DNA of 64,000 nt from Apis mellifera (Eukaryota; Arthropoda; Insecta; Hymenoptera; Apidae). Below the pieces are notes generated by a model that ran no database searches, was not told the origin of the DNA, and saw only the letters and a list, made by a program, of their open reading frames with translations. Below are positions 41,701 to 54,059 of this stretch, one piece after another. The stretch is from assembly GCF_003254395.2 (NCBI RefSeq), contig NC_037649.1, positions 3,257,032 through 3,321,031 of the forward strand. The letters are read 5' to 3'. Every line of letters starts with the position of its first letter. The first letter of the stretch is position 1. The translations under genes were made by a program, and so were the position numbers.

Positions 41701-42904
41701 TTATTATATTATTGCACCGTCATATTTCGTCTCTTTTTCGCTTCATGTATCACAATTATAGTTATATACAATTATAATTTAAAAAAATGATATTTTTATA
41801 TACTAATATTTATATCTTTCAATTAGTACTTCAGATATCTCAGATCTTCTAGAATAATTTCTAATTTGAATTTTATATAAATATTATAAAGTTTATTAGT
41901 AAATCTTTTTTTTTATATTTTTCAAAATTCAAAAATAATATTATTATTTTTATATTTTATATTTTTATATATTTTTTTGATAGTTAGATAGAACTATAAT
42001 TCAATTTTTTTTTATTTTTATTTCCAATGAATAAAATATATAATAAGAAAAATTGAATTTTAAGATGAAGATTATTTTACATGTACTTTTATTTTCATTG
42101 AACCAGAAGTATAGAATCATATTATAATGCTTATTTACTTATTTTTTTTATAAATCTTCTATATTAAAATAATTTTATTATCTTAAAAGATATTCCTTTA
42201 TAATTTTTGATATCCTTTTGTAATCTAAAAATTGAATAAAAATAAATCATGTACTGATATTTACATTTATTTACAATCTTATAATATTTATTTCAAAAAT
42301 ATAGAAAATATTTGTCTTAGGATTTATTTTTATTCTTTTAAATTGAAATAATATAAACGAATATATAATGAAAACAAAAATTGTCTATCTACTACAATTA
42401 TTTAATCTATTATATTAATTTTAAAGCTTAAACAAGAATATTTCATGACCTTAAAATATTTTTATACAATGAATTCTTTTATAAAACGAATTAAAACTTT
42501 CCTATCAACAAGAAACCATTAATTTTATTCATATACGCAAATGTTGTAAGACATTACAAGATAAATAATTATTTTTAAATAAATATTTATGAGTTAATAA
42601 TTCAAGTATTTTTGTTAAAAGTTTAATAATAATACTAATATAATATTATTTAAAATAGATTATTATAAAAATAAATTCATTTTGTTATATGAATATCATT
42701 TAAAAAGAGATTTAAAAAAAAGATATTTCAAAAAAACATCGATATTTATATCTTTTTCGAATTCATAGAAACATTTATTTTATATCATTACATCATTATT
42801 ATAAAAAAATATATATGTCTGAATTTTATTGAATAAAACTCCATTTGTCTGAATTTCATTTATTGAAATAAAATTTTTAAATAAAATAAATTTTAATTAA
42901 ATTT
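38741..42904. other. A+T-rich gene desert, part 2
   Basis: No gene found. A small GC-richer patch lies at about 39255-39365. A (TA)n tract is at 39634-39658. A likely degenerate MITE copy at 41590-41760 is listed separately. Confidence 0.5.
41590..41760. mobile_element. Possible MITE-like copy C, degenerate
   Basis: Shares with copies A and B the succession AAACATAAAAGTTA, then TTGAGATT-TATTACATTA, then GGAGATAGATTAAAATA and TTCATGTA, in the same order and spacing. Termini not identified. Confidence 0.35.
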
Positions 42905-43000
42905 CTATTATTTGAACTAGTGCCAAGGCATCAGTCCTTTCCCGCTTATATTGTAACAGAGCAAGACGAAGCTGTTATTTGATATGCCATTAGAAAGAGA
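42905..43000. other. Short GC-richer block
   Basis: About 75 bp (42920-42995) of clearly higher G+C. A short stem (TAACA/TGTTA) sits within it and GGCAT/ATGCC lies near its ends. No coding frame. Confidence 0.3.
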
Positions 43001-44639
43001 ATTATTCTATATTTCGCAACAAAATAGCACATCCTATATTTTTTAATATTTCTCAAGACTAATGCAATGTATTCAAATTTTATATGTATATCCATATTTT
43101 TTTCTTATAATTCTAATAGAAAAAAAAATCAACTACATTTTTTTTTATTTGCAAATTTCTATTTATGAATTTATTTTATAATATTATATATATATGAATA
43201 TATTTTATAATATTAAAAATAGATGATAAAATAATAGCATAAATATGATAAAACATTATTATTTGGCAATAGAGAGATTTCTTATATATTTTCATATATT
43301 AAATCTGAAGCTGAAGCTCATAAAAATTGTCTATCATGTTAGATTTAGAAAATAAATGGATATAAAATATTTTTGTTATATTTACAAAATTGTATTTTAT
43401 AAAAAAAATACAATAAAAAAAATAATTTTTTTCCAATTTTATTATATAATATTGTTCTTTCTCTACAAAATTGAATTTGATTTATTATCATAGCATTCTT
43501 TTTTATTAAAATATATTTCTTTAAATTACTTCATTTTTAATTTACAATAAAATTTTTTGAAAATTCAAATTCGATTTTATAGAGGAAACAAATGCTATAT
43601 AATAAAATTGTCAAAAATATTGGAGAAAAATTACTTTCTTTGGAATATTATATAGTTTTTATAATCAAAAAATAATAAGAAATTTTTCATTGTCAAATAA
43701 TAATTTTATTAATGTGTTTTATCGAATCAGTGCTATTGTTATTTTCGCATCCATTTTTTACATACGATCAAATTTATAGATTGAGAAATGTTAATTGCAG
43801 TTAACTTTCTTTTAGATTATTAAAAAAGAAATACTTTGTATATGTATGCAAATAAAATTTAATATTGTATTTGTTTCAAGAAACTGAAAAATATAGAATA
43901 TATATATTATATGTGAATATCATTATAAAATATATGATTGATTGATATTTTCAGAAAAATAATAGAAATAATATAAAAATAATATCTTTTTAATAAATTC
44001 TTTTATTAAATTAGTTGAAATTAAAAAAAGATTTAATAAAGATTTAGTAAAAAGATTTAATAAATACAATCTTTAAGTAGTATCTAAAGTATTCTTGTAA
44101 TCTTCAAAAAAATATTATTACAATATGAATATCTGTTATGTATAAAACCAAATAAATAACAAAATAGATTAATAATTCGAAATAAATATAAATACGAATA
44201 TGAATATTTGCTATAAATGAAAATAAATACAAACATAATAAGTTATTAATTCAATCATATAATGTGAAAAATGAATTATATGATTGAATTCATTTATCTG
44301 AATTTTTTGGTTATTTGAATGAGTTAAAAATTGATGATGAAGTTAAAAATAGTGAAAATAACTGATAAGGATAATCCTATTATATGAATTTCGATTATAT
44401 GAATTGTTTATTCATATAATGAAATTTTATTATTTTATATAAAGTTATATTAAAATATCAATATATGTTAATTCAATACACGAAATATCAATAATAATGA
44501 AAATAATGAACTATTCTTTCATTAAATGAATTTTTTTTTAAATTAATATAGCTTACATAATAATAATAAAAATTAATAATTCCAATAATGAAATAATAAT
44601 TAGACAAATATAATTATAGAATTAAATTATATCACTTTT
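43001..44639. other. A+T-rich gene desert, part 3
   Basis: Simple A+T-rich sequence. No exon, RNA gene or clear repeat family recognised. Confidence 0.5.
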
Positions 44640-44900
44640 GAAGATGCAAACGAATTACATTGCGACACGTTGATAGTATAAGCGAGAAAATTGATCGTGT
44701 CGCATGCATGCAATGTGTTTAAAACGATAAGGTAAAAAGTGATCGTTTACATTCGCAGCATTCCGTGGCAATTCAGTCGTGTAGTGGAAGAGATGTTCAT
44801 TCACGAAAAACTTTAACTTGCTTCAGTTATCGGATTTGTCTACATTTTGTTCAAACCTATTTGTTCAAGTGAATCTATATGGAATAGAATTATGCAAGTA
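44640..44900. promoter_or_regulatory. GC-richer block with split hairpin
   Basis: The arms are ACATTGCGACACG (44657-44669) against CGTGTCGC (44696-44703) plus GCAATGT (44710-44716). They form a 15-bp stem interrupted by a 6-nt bulge. An arthropod-initiator-like TTCAGTCG lies at about 44772-44779. It looks like a promoter or conserved element; no open frame follows. Confidence 0.4.
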
Positions 44901-46222
44901 TTTTGGCATAAGCGAGAGCAAATAGTATGAAATATCATTCAATAGATTTAAAATTTTAAAATTTACTATATTATATATGTATGAGAAAATCAAATCGAAA
45001 CGTTTGTAATAATTCTTTGACTAAATTGTTCACAATGAAATTTTAAAACATCTTCATTTGCATTTGACAAAAAACCGTAAATAATTATAAGGAAAAAAAA
45101 TAGATTTTTTTTATTCAGCTTCAAATAATTATACTAATCAACTACACAAATTATAATTTACTTAATAACTTGTGAATAAAATTTTTTTTTCTTCAATCAT
45201 TACACTATGTAACGATATTTTTAAAACATTTTTTTTTTTAGTTAATAATAATAAACCTATAATTGCTAAAATATGATCTGTCAATGTACGATCCATTAAT
45301 AAAACTATTTTCGAAATGTATGTATGCATTTTATTTTATTTTAAACAGACTTATGCAGATCAGTGGGTATATGTGTGACTAGTTTTAGACTTATTGAAAA
45401 ATACAATCCAATTATAAAATCTAATAGATCTTCGAATCTTTTTTTGACTCTTTTTGAATATTTTCAATATTTATGACTGATAAGTTAATATGATAATTAA
45501 TATGATAATTTATTTTGAAATTTTTGAAAAATTTTTCTTTTTAAGTTGAAAGAAAAAATTTATATATACATATAATAATAATTAAACCAAAAAATTAATC
45601 TTTTATATATACGTTTCATATAAAAATTTTAAATATAATGATTTTTAATAATATAAATACTGTTAAATACCAGTTTTTAAATCTTTTATATATTTTTATA
45701 TTTTTTTTAGAATGTTTTTTTTTAGTATTTTATTTTTTGTTTTTTTTTTAATGTGAAAAATTAAATTGATACAAAATAAATTTGAAAATTCTAAAAAGTC
45801 ACGATTGAAAAAATAAATAAATCGATTACAAAAAATTATTTAAAACGCAAAAAAAAAAAAAAATTAAGAACGATTTTTTAAATTATTTGAAGAATGAGAA
45901 TAAAAAAGAATAGAAAAATAATTTGTAACAAGTTTTCGTTTGTGAAAAAAAATTGACGAACATAACTGAAATGTATGCAATCAATTAGATACTTTATATT
46001 TTATAACATTAAAGATTAAAATAATAATATTACTATAATATTATAATAATTAATATTATTATAAAATTATAAATAATATTTTATTTTTTCAAATCGTTTT
46101 CGTTTTTATTATCCTTTTCTAATATTTCACATTTGATATATTTAGAAGTAACATATAGTTATATTTTATATATTATAACCGGTATGTTCGCTAGTTACTC
46201 GAATGCTTTATAAATTATAATA
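44901..46222. other. A+T-rich gene desert, part 4
   Basis: No gene. Ends at the TA target site of the mariner (46221-46222). Confidence 0.5.
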
Positions 46223-47509
46223 TTGGGTTGGCAACTAAGTAATTGCGGATTTTTTTTAGAAAATCAAAGACAATTTTTTCATGGAACTAAATAACTTTAT
46301 TCTGTGTTGTCCATTTTGATCAATGACTTTTTGCCATCTCTCAGGCAGCATCATAATCCCACGTTCATAAAACTTCTGGTTTTTATTAGCAAAAAACTGA
46401 ATCAGGTACGATTTGATATCATCATCATTATTGAAATTTTTACCATTCAAGGAGTTTTGTAAAGATCGAAACAAAAAGTAATCAGATGGTGCAAGCTCAG
46501 GACTATATGATGTATGTGGCAAAACATCCCAACCAAACTCCAATAATTTTTGCCGACCAAAGTGACCAAAAATGTGTGTGGCCTTGCATTGTCATGATGG
46601 TATACAATACCTTTTCGATTTGTCAATTCGGGCCGCTTTTCTTCAACTGCATTGTTTAATTTCGTTAGTTGTTCAATGTAGACAACAGAATTGATCGTTC
46701 GGTTGGGTGGTAAGAGTTCAAAATAGACAATTCCTTTGTAATCCCACCAAACTGATAACAAAACCTTCTTTTGATGAATACCAGCTTTTGATGTTGTTTG
46801 AGCTGGTTCACGTGGCCTGCTCCACGATCTTTTCCGCTTGATATTATTGTAAACAACCCATTTTTCATCGCCAGTTATCAATCGTTTTAAAAATGGATCA
46901 TTTTCATTACATTTCTTTAGCAAATCGCAGCTGTTAATGCGTTGCGTTAAATGCTTTTCTTTCAGTTCGTGAGGAACCCATGTATCGAGTTTTTGAACAT
47001 AGCCAAGTTGTTTTAAGTGGTTTCCAATGCATGTATGTGATACATGAAACTTCTTTGCAATCTCACGAGTTGTACTGTGACGATCCGAATCGATTATTGC
47101 TTTGATTAGGTCGTCATCAACTTCAACTGGACGACCAGAGCGTTTTTCGTCTTTGAGTGAAAAATCACCAGAACGAAATTTGTCAAACCAATTTTGACAC
47201 TACCGTTCTTTTAAGGCTTCGTCGCCATAAACAGCACATAACTTTTTGTGAGCTTGCGATGCGTTTTTCCCTTTGCGAAAATAAAAAAGCAAAATATGAC
47301 GATAATGTTCCTTTTGATTTTCCATTTTTCAACGAATGCCAAACGAAAACTACACAATCGATCAAAAAACTTTTTTTACTGATTGACAGCTGAATTGCCA
47401 ACTATCAAATAACAAAATGTGTTTTACATTTGGACTACGCCAGCAAACCTAAAAATTCAACTGAAGCCATCTATGAGTGAAATCCGCAATTACTTAGTTG
47501 CCAACCCAA
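46223..47509 (-). mobile_element. mariner element (mellifera-type), near full length
   Basis: 1287 bp. Perfect 30-bp terminal inverted repeats at 46223-46252 and 47480-47509 (beginning TTGGGTTGGCAACTAAG), flanked by the TA target duplication (46221-46222 and 47510-47511). The transposase lies on the minus strand. Perfect ends and few lesions suggest a fairly recent insertion. The mellifera-subfamily label rests on recall of the end sequence and on the honey-bee-like genome. Confidence 0.95.
46256..47325 (-). pseudogene. mariner transposase, inactivated
   Basis: Cut-and-paste DD34D transposase on the minus strand, from ATG at 47325-47323 (MENQKEHYRHILLFYF) to a stop at 46258-46256. Recognisable are the helix-turn-helix N-terminus, TGDEKW (first Asp), HHDNARPH (second Asp) and APSDYFLF (third Asp). 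Two lesions: an in-frame TAG at 47202-47200, where a Gln codon is expected before CQNWF, and a one-base frameshift at about 46545-46580 between the second and third Asp. The total length is otherwise that of an intact gene (about 345-355 codons), so this copy cannot make active enzyme but is little decayed. Confidence 0.93.
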
Positions 47510-47511
47510 TA

Positions 47512-50298
47512 GTATGGAATGAAATTGAAATTATTATATTGAAAATATGAATTATTGTGAAACTTTTACTTACTTTACTAATTCTTTTTTTATTTTAAAG
47601 TTAAGAAATTAATAATTCAACTATTAACATTCTATTAATTTGAATCTATTAAATTAATTTTAATAACTTTAAATTATGTTTAATCTTAAACAATTTAAAT
47701 TTATTTATTTTAATATATTATTTAAATATTATATATTAATTTATATAAAAATTATAATATAATATATTATAATTACTATTTATAAGTCATTTAAAATCTT
47801 TTTGTTTATTTCACCTTGATATATTATTCAGAACATAAATAAATAAATTAAAAAATTTGTTTTATTTTATATTTATGCTTTCTAAACTTTAAGAAAAAGC
47901 TAAAGTATAAATATAATTATTTTTCATTGAGTGCAAATTAATTTGAAAAATTAATTTCTAATTTCAATTTTCATTTTGCGTAATATTTTTTATAATCATG
48001 AACTTATTTATATTCTTTCTTTTATTTTCTTTTTATATCTATTATTCTTTTTAAATCTATTATTTGTAATATTATTTATAAATAAAAAACTTTATTTTTT
48101 CAATTATATATTTTAATTATACATTTAATTATAATATTTTATACTTGGTTAAAAAAATTATAATATATAATAAGAATTTAAATTTAGCAAAACTTTTTAT
48201 TAAAAATAAAATAAGATTTTTAATAATAAAGTATTCATTAAAAAATACATATATATCAAAAAATACATTTTCACATCAATTAATTTTAATAGCAATTGAA
48301 TATATATAATATATATTTGCCACAAAAATATGATATTTAATTATTCATATTAGAAAACATTAAAAAATCATTCTATAAAAATAGATGAAAATAAGATTCA
48401 AGGCGTATAAATCAGATTTTTTTTAATCGTTTGTTCAATTTAAATGAATACAGTAATAGCGATACGAGGTATATCTATAATTTAAAATTTATGAATTTTA
48501 TGAATATAATTTAATTAATGAATATAATTTCTGAATAATTTTTTTCTATCATTCGATTATGTCATTTATGTTCAATTTATAACATAATTGCAAACGAAAA
48601 TTATTTATTTCGTACATTATTTATTTCATTATATATATATACATATATATGTATATTATTGTACGTATAAAAAATTCCTCGAGGTTTTTCATTAATCATC
48701 AATATTACTTGCATACACAGTTATTTGGTTATATCATTGAGTGATTTTATGAATAAATTCATATGGAATGTTATATGGAAAGTAAGAACTTAAATAGATA
48801 TATAGATATTATAATGGAGAGTAACAATTTTGAAGAGTATAAAACTTAAAGAGAATATTTCTTAATTGATATTTTTTATTATAAACTTGGTAATTAAAAT
48901 ATTAGATTCATGGGAAAATTGTTTGTTTAATATTTAATTTAATCTATATTTAATATTATATATATATATATATATATATTTAACTTCATTTTTATCTATA
49001 TTTTTTATATAGTTATTGTATTCTTTTACATTTTATATTTATGCAAAATATTCTACTTTTTCAGATAATTAAAATAAATTAAACTATTACAATATAAAAA
49101 AACAAGATAATTAATATTTTTAATCATACATATGATTAATTTAAAGAAAATATAATTACAATAATTTTTTTAAGCAATATAAAAACAATTCTTACTAATA
49201 ATTGAAAGTGTGGATGAATGTATCAGCAAATGTTTTTTTTTTTGAATTTCAAATTAAGATAATATCTAACAAGGAAATATCTAACAATAAAAATAAATAA
49301 TAAAATTATGTATATAAATTCTTGTTTCGAAAAATATAAAATATAAACTCAATAAATTAATATTTAATATTTAGATTAAATTAGTATTAGTAGATTATAT
49401 GATATTTTTACAATATTTATATAAAATTTAAAAATGGAATATCGATAGATTATAATAAATTAATTTATTTCCACATTTATAAAACAGATATTACTTTTAT
49501 ACCAATTCAATATTAAAATAATGATCGAAGAAAAATTAGATTACATTATAGATAATTTTAATAATATAGTGTTAATAAATTAATAATAACAGTTAATAAA
49601 ATATATAAGTACTTCATTTTAACAATAATTTAGTAAATCAATATTCTTTGAATAAAAAAAAGATATAATAAAAGATTTTCTGTAATCACAAAAAAAAATT
49701 ATTACATATTTTTAATTCATTTATATACAGCATAGAGTTTTTAAAACAATAAATAAACGAGACTTCTTAAAATGAAAAATTATTTATAATTATAAAAAAA
49801 TTTTTCATTTTAAAAAGTATTATATTATAACTATAAATAGTATTTATAACTATAAAAATATTAATTTTTTAATCCATGCTTTTATTTCATTTCATATTCA
49901 ACATTTTTTTTCATTTTATATTTAATTAACTAAGATATATTACTTTCTATACTTATTCTATATTATTATATTTTATATTACTTATTCTGTATTACTTTCT
50001 ATATTTAATATCTTGAATAGTTTTTTATCATCTTGTTTCATATTAAAAATTTATGTAATTTTTCATATTGATTTCATCAAATATTCGATGATTAATTTTA
50101 AAAAACAGCATTCTTTTTCAGGAAATTGATCAACATTCTTTCTAAATTATTCATTTTAACATGTCTATTCTTTGCATTCACTACTTGCTTCTCGATTAAT
50201 GCCAGACATAAAGTTTTTCTTTTTTCTTTTTTTACTTCCATAAAAATTCCAATGCACATCCCCTCTATCTCTTTGTCCTTCACATAAAGTCATGATTT
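47512..50298. other. A+T-rich gene desert, part 5
   Basis: No exon seen. (AT)n tract at about 48957-48980. The right end (50100-50298) is mildly pyrimidine-rich and leads into the GC-rich inverted-repeat arm. Confidence 0.5.
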
Positions 50299-51288
50299 CC
50301 ATGGGCGCCGATAGAATTTTATTAGAATTTTTAAGAAAATTAAAAATTATTAAAATTCATTAATCATCTTATTCTATTCTTAGAATTTTTAATTTCTTTT
50401 AATTTAAATAAATTTCTAAAAAAAAATTTTAATCTTCAAATTAGATATAGATTATGAAAAAACAAAAAATATAAAAAAAATAAAAAAAAATCATTATTAG
50501 ATAAAAGTATTATCAATTGATTATCTATTGATTACCAATTTTCCTGTAATTTATAAGAGTAATTTGTTTTCACAAATGATTTGAAGATCTATATGCATAA
50601 ATATTCTTTTTAAATATTCATAATTGACAGTTATGCATATCCATCATGATTCAAAATAATAATTTTTAAAATTTAACATAAATATTTATTTCAACGAATA
50701 TTTTTTCAAACGATGTATTTTTTTATAAGGAATACAAATGCAGTTAAATTATATTTAAATATAATTTAAATGTATATTTATAATTTTAATAAATTTTAAT
50801 AATAATATTAAATTACAAATTTTATTAATATAAATAATGTAAATAGTTTATTTATTAATATAAATATATTAAATAAAAAAAATACATATTTGTTCTTTTT
50901 TTGATTATATTTAATTTTAATTTTTTTTTCTAAATAATAAAAATAATATGAAATAATAAAAAAATAATTAAAAAAACAGGAATGAAAAATAACAATTTAT
51001 TAAATTATTTTAATAATAAGGTATAAGCAATAATTTTACTTTTTGCTAATTGATACTATATAATAAAAACTAAGACAAAATTATAAAGAAAGAAAAAAAT
51101 GAAAAAAATATTAATAATTTGTATCATTAATTTTAAATTATTTTGAAAAAATTATAGCACAAGATTATGTTTATGAATCGTTAAAAAAAAATATATAAAT
51201 AAAAAAAAATTTTTGCTATACAATAGAAGTTAAAATTAGAATGTGATAAAAAAATAAAATTGAAACGTCAGTGTGTCGGCGCCCATGG
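50299..51288. repeat. GC-rich 13-bp inverted repeat bracketing an A+T block
   Basis: CCATGGGCGCCGA at 50299-50311 and its exact reverse complement at 51276-51288, with 964 bp of almost pure A+T between. Flanking bases outside the 13 bp do not match and there is no obvious target duplication. Confidence 0.8.
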
Positions 51289-51480
51289 ATGGCTACCCCC
51301 TTTTAGCTACTCCCATCGCCGTTGGAGGCCGAGAGAGCAGAGCTCGAGAGCGAACTCGAAGGCTATTTATAGTAGGGAGCGGTTTCTAGTTCCCACCGCG
51401 TGAAAAATCGCGACTGGTTCCTGAGCTAAAGAGAAGGAAAAAAGAGAAGGGAAGCTTTGAACTTTGGAGGGAGGTAAATG
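51289..51480. promoter_or_regulatory. TATA-containing promoter-like block
   Basis: About 150 bp of high G+C with GAGAG repeats and, at 51363-51372, CTATTTATAG. Read on the minus strand this is CTATAAATAG, a near-ideal TATA box; on the plus strand it is a weaker one. Direction is therefore open, with minus favoured by the TATA and plus by a donor-like GGGAG/gtaaat at about 51475. No protein-coding exon follows in either direction within reach. Confidence 0.45.
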
Positions 51481-51664
51481 AAAGGAAAGAAAAATGAGTG
51501 ATACGATAAGGAAAGAAGCTAAGAATATAGAAAAAGACAAGAAGGCAAAAGCAGAAGACTGGTTCTCTCGATATAATTCATCGTATTAACTTGCCTTCTC
51601 TTATCTATTTGCTTTTTTTTTAAATGTTTGCCCCAAAAGATCTAAAGACTCGAGAAGGCTGTTG

Positions 51665-51703
51665 TCCTTGCAAGGGCGTTCTTATGAACTACACCTGCAA
51701 GGA
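51665..51703 (+). ncRNA. Compact hairpin in GC-richer segment (unassigned RNA?)
   Basis: TCCTTGCA (51665-51672) pairs with TGCAAGGA (51696-51703). An inner stem is GTTC/GAAC (51678-51681 with 51686-51689), with GG/CC between. It lies in a non-A+T patch (51625-51800). A second small stem (TTAAAT/ATTTAA) and an ACA follow, faintly H/ACA-like but too short. No function is claimed. Confidence 0.25.
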
Positions 51704-51800
51704 AAATAAAAAACTCGTTCTTTAAATCCCCATTTAAGGAAATTAACAGAAATACAAGTATAAACTTCAGGACACTAGCGGGACCGAGTTATCTATGTGA

Positions 51801-54020
51801 TTAAATATTAATATAATTCATAATTAAACATTAAGATCATTTTTAACTATTTTATTAATGATATAATTATTAACGACAACTTTTGTAATAGAATTGATTT
51901 GGATAGTTTTTAATTTTAATTTTTAATTTTTTTTTTATTGTTTGAAAAAAATTGTAAAAAAATAAAATTATAAAAAATAAAAAATTATGAAAACAGTTAT
52001 TAAAAAATTGAATAAAAAATTTTTATTATAAAAAATAATTTTAAATAAAAGAAAAAGATTTAATTTAATATGTAAAAATTATAGATTATTCTTATAATGA
52101 ATATAATCTTCCTTATATTTTATAATCATCTTAAAAAATAAATATGATTAAATATTAATTATAATTGAATTTATTAATGAAATATATGGAATATATATAT
52201 TTTTTTTATTGCACTATATTGTTCTTAACTTATTTATGATTTATAACGATTATAATTATATAATTTTCATAAGATATACTAAACATAAATAAACTGAAAA
52301 GTTTATATTGATTTGCAATATTAATAATATTTTATACTAAAAAAAAATAATTTTATTAAAATAAATTAATTTTTAATTAAAAAAAAAATATATTATTTTT
52401 TTTTATTGTATCATTATTGTATATTATTATATTATTTTTTATTATATCACTATTATTTGTATCATAATATTTTGTTTTTTTGTATTTATAATTACTTATT
52501 ATGATTAATTTATATTTATAATTCTAAGATAGTTCATGTGAACATTGAAGCATTAATCATGATTTAAATTAAATATAAACACATAAATTATCACTTTCTT
52601 TTTATAAATAAATACCATTTAAAAAAATTATTATTTATTTATTTATTTTTATTATTATTAATATTTTATTAATGTAACAAAGCGTAATTAAAATAAAAAT
52701 TAAAAACAGAAAATCATCCAACATTCTTTTTCCAAATTCCAAAATTCTATTCTTTAATTTTCTTGCTAATATTTTAATTATGTTTATACATATATTAATA
52801 TTATTTATTATTAATTATAATTATTTTTTAATATAATATTATTTTTAAAATTACTATACATTTTATTAATATGTAATCTTTCATTTTTAAGTAATTTAAT
52901 TCACAAAATAAAATAAATTAAATTTAATAAAATATTATTATAATCAACATAGTTCGTTTAAAATTATATAATTGAATAAAAAACTAAAAAATATTTGATT
53001 ACTGAATGTTAGCAATATCAATCATCGTGCGATTTATGTAATAATATATTACGTCACATCTGAATGAAAATATTATATATAATATTTTATATATATATAT
53101 ATATAATACTTAAATATATTCCATTTCAAATAGAATTATTATTAAAGATTCAAAATAAACATTTAAAATATTTAAAATATTTAAAATAATTTTAAATGTT
53201 CTAACAATGTTTATTATATATATTTCTTATATTATACATTTATTATATATAATTATTGTATATATTTTACTTCAAATAGAGTTGTTAAAAATTTAAAATA
53301 AATAATTTTAAGTTTTTTAATCATCTTCCAAAACAATAAATTATAATATAACTTTTTCAATTAACTCATAAATTTTTCAAGTAATCAATGCATTTACCGA
53401 TTAATAATATTTAAAAGTTTACAATTTTTTAAATACACTTCAGAATATCACTGTATCAAAATATATTTTCACATAAATTGAATTTCTATAAATTTTTATA
53501 TGTATTCCACATTATTAATAATGCATTCAAAAAATATTTTAAAATTATAGAAAATATAATAAAAATCTGAAAAAATGATTAATTAAATGATAATAAAAGA
53601 TTTATTGTTGATTAAAATATTTATTATTATGATATTTTTGCAAATAAATGTTTTATGATTCGATATGCAAATATAATATGCTTATAATTAATTATGCTTA
53701 TAATAATTAATTAATAAAATATTTTTATATTTATTATTCTGAAATATTCCCATTAAATGTTTTTATTAGAAATATTTTCCCGCGTATATTTTATATTACA
53801 AGCATGCGCATTCTCAAATTTTCTAAGTTACAAGTTCGCACATAATTAGTATGTCAATGACCCAGATTGTTTCAGACAAGTAATCGATGATATTAATATT
53901 CTTTTTATATAGAATTGTTATATCAATATTATTTCCTAGCATATTTAACATATGAACTTGGAGCTCATATTATTGACAATGAAAATGATTATTTATATTG
54001 ATCATTTTATTGGTTATTGA
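51801..54020. other. A+T-rich gene desert, part 6
   Basis: No gene seen. Near 53803-53811 is GCATGCGCA, an NRF1/ewg-like core, inside a mildly GC-richer patch (53770-53880). Confidence 0.45.
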
Positions 54021-54023
54021 ATT

Positions 54024-54059
54024 GACCGGCGCGGCGTCGGCTATTCGCCGGCCGGCCAA
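54024..54059. other. Isolated very GC-rich 36-bp island
   Basis: Nearly all G/C in a region otherwise about 80% A+T. It contains CCGGCG (54026-54031) and CGCCGG (54046-54051) as a stem, then GGCCGGCC. About 100 bp to the right a minus-strand TATAAAAG (54155-54148) could make it part of a minus-strand 5' leader. Confidence 0.6.

Noticed and set aside
51285..51389. 34-codon open frame starting at ATG in the GC-rich promoter-like block
   Set aside because: Short, no family resemblance, spans the TATA motif, and GC-rich DNA lacks stops by chance.
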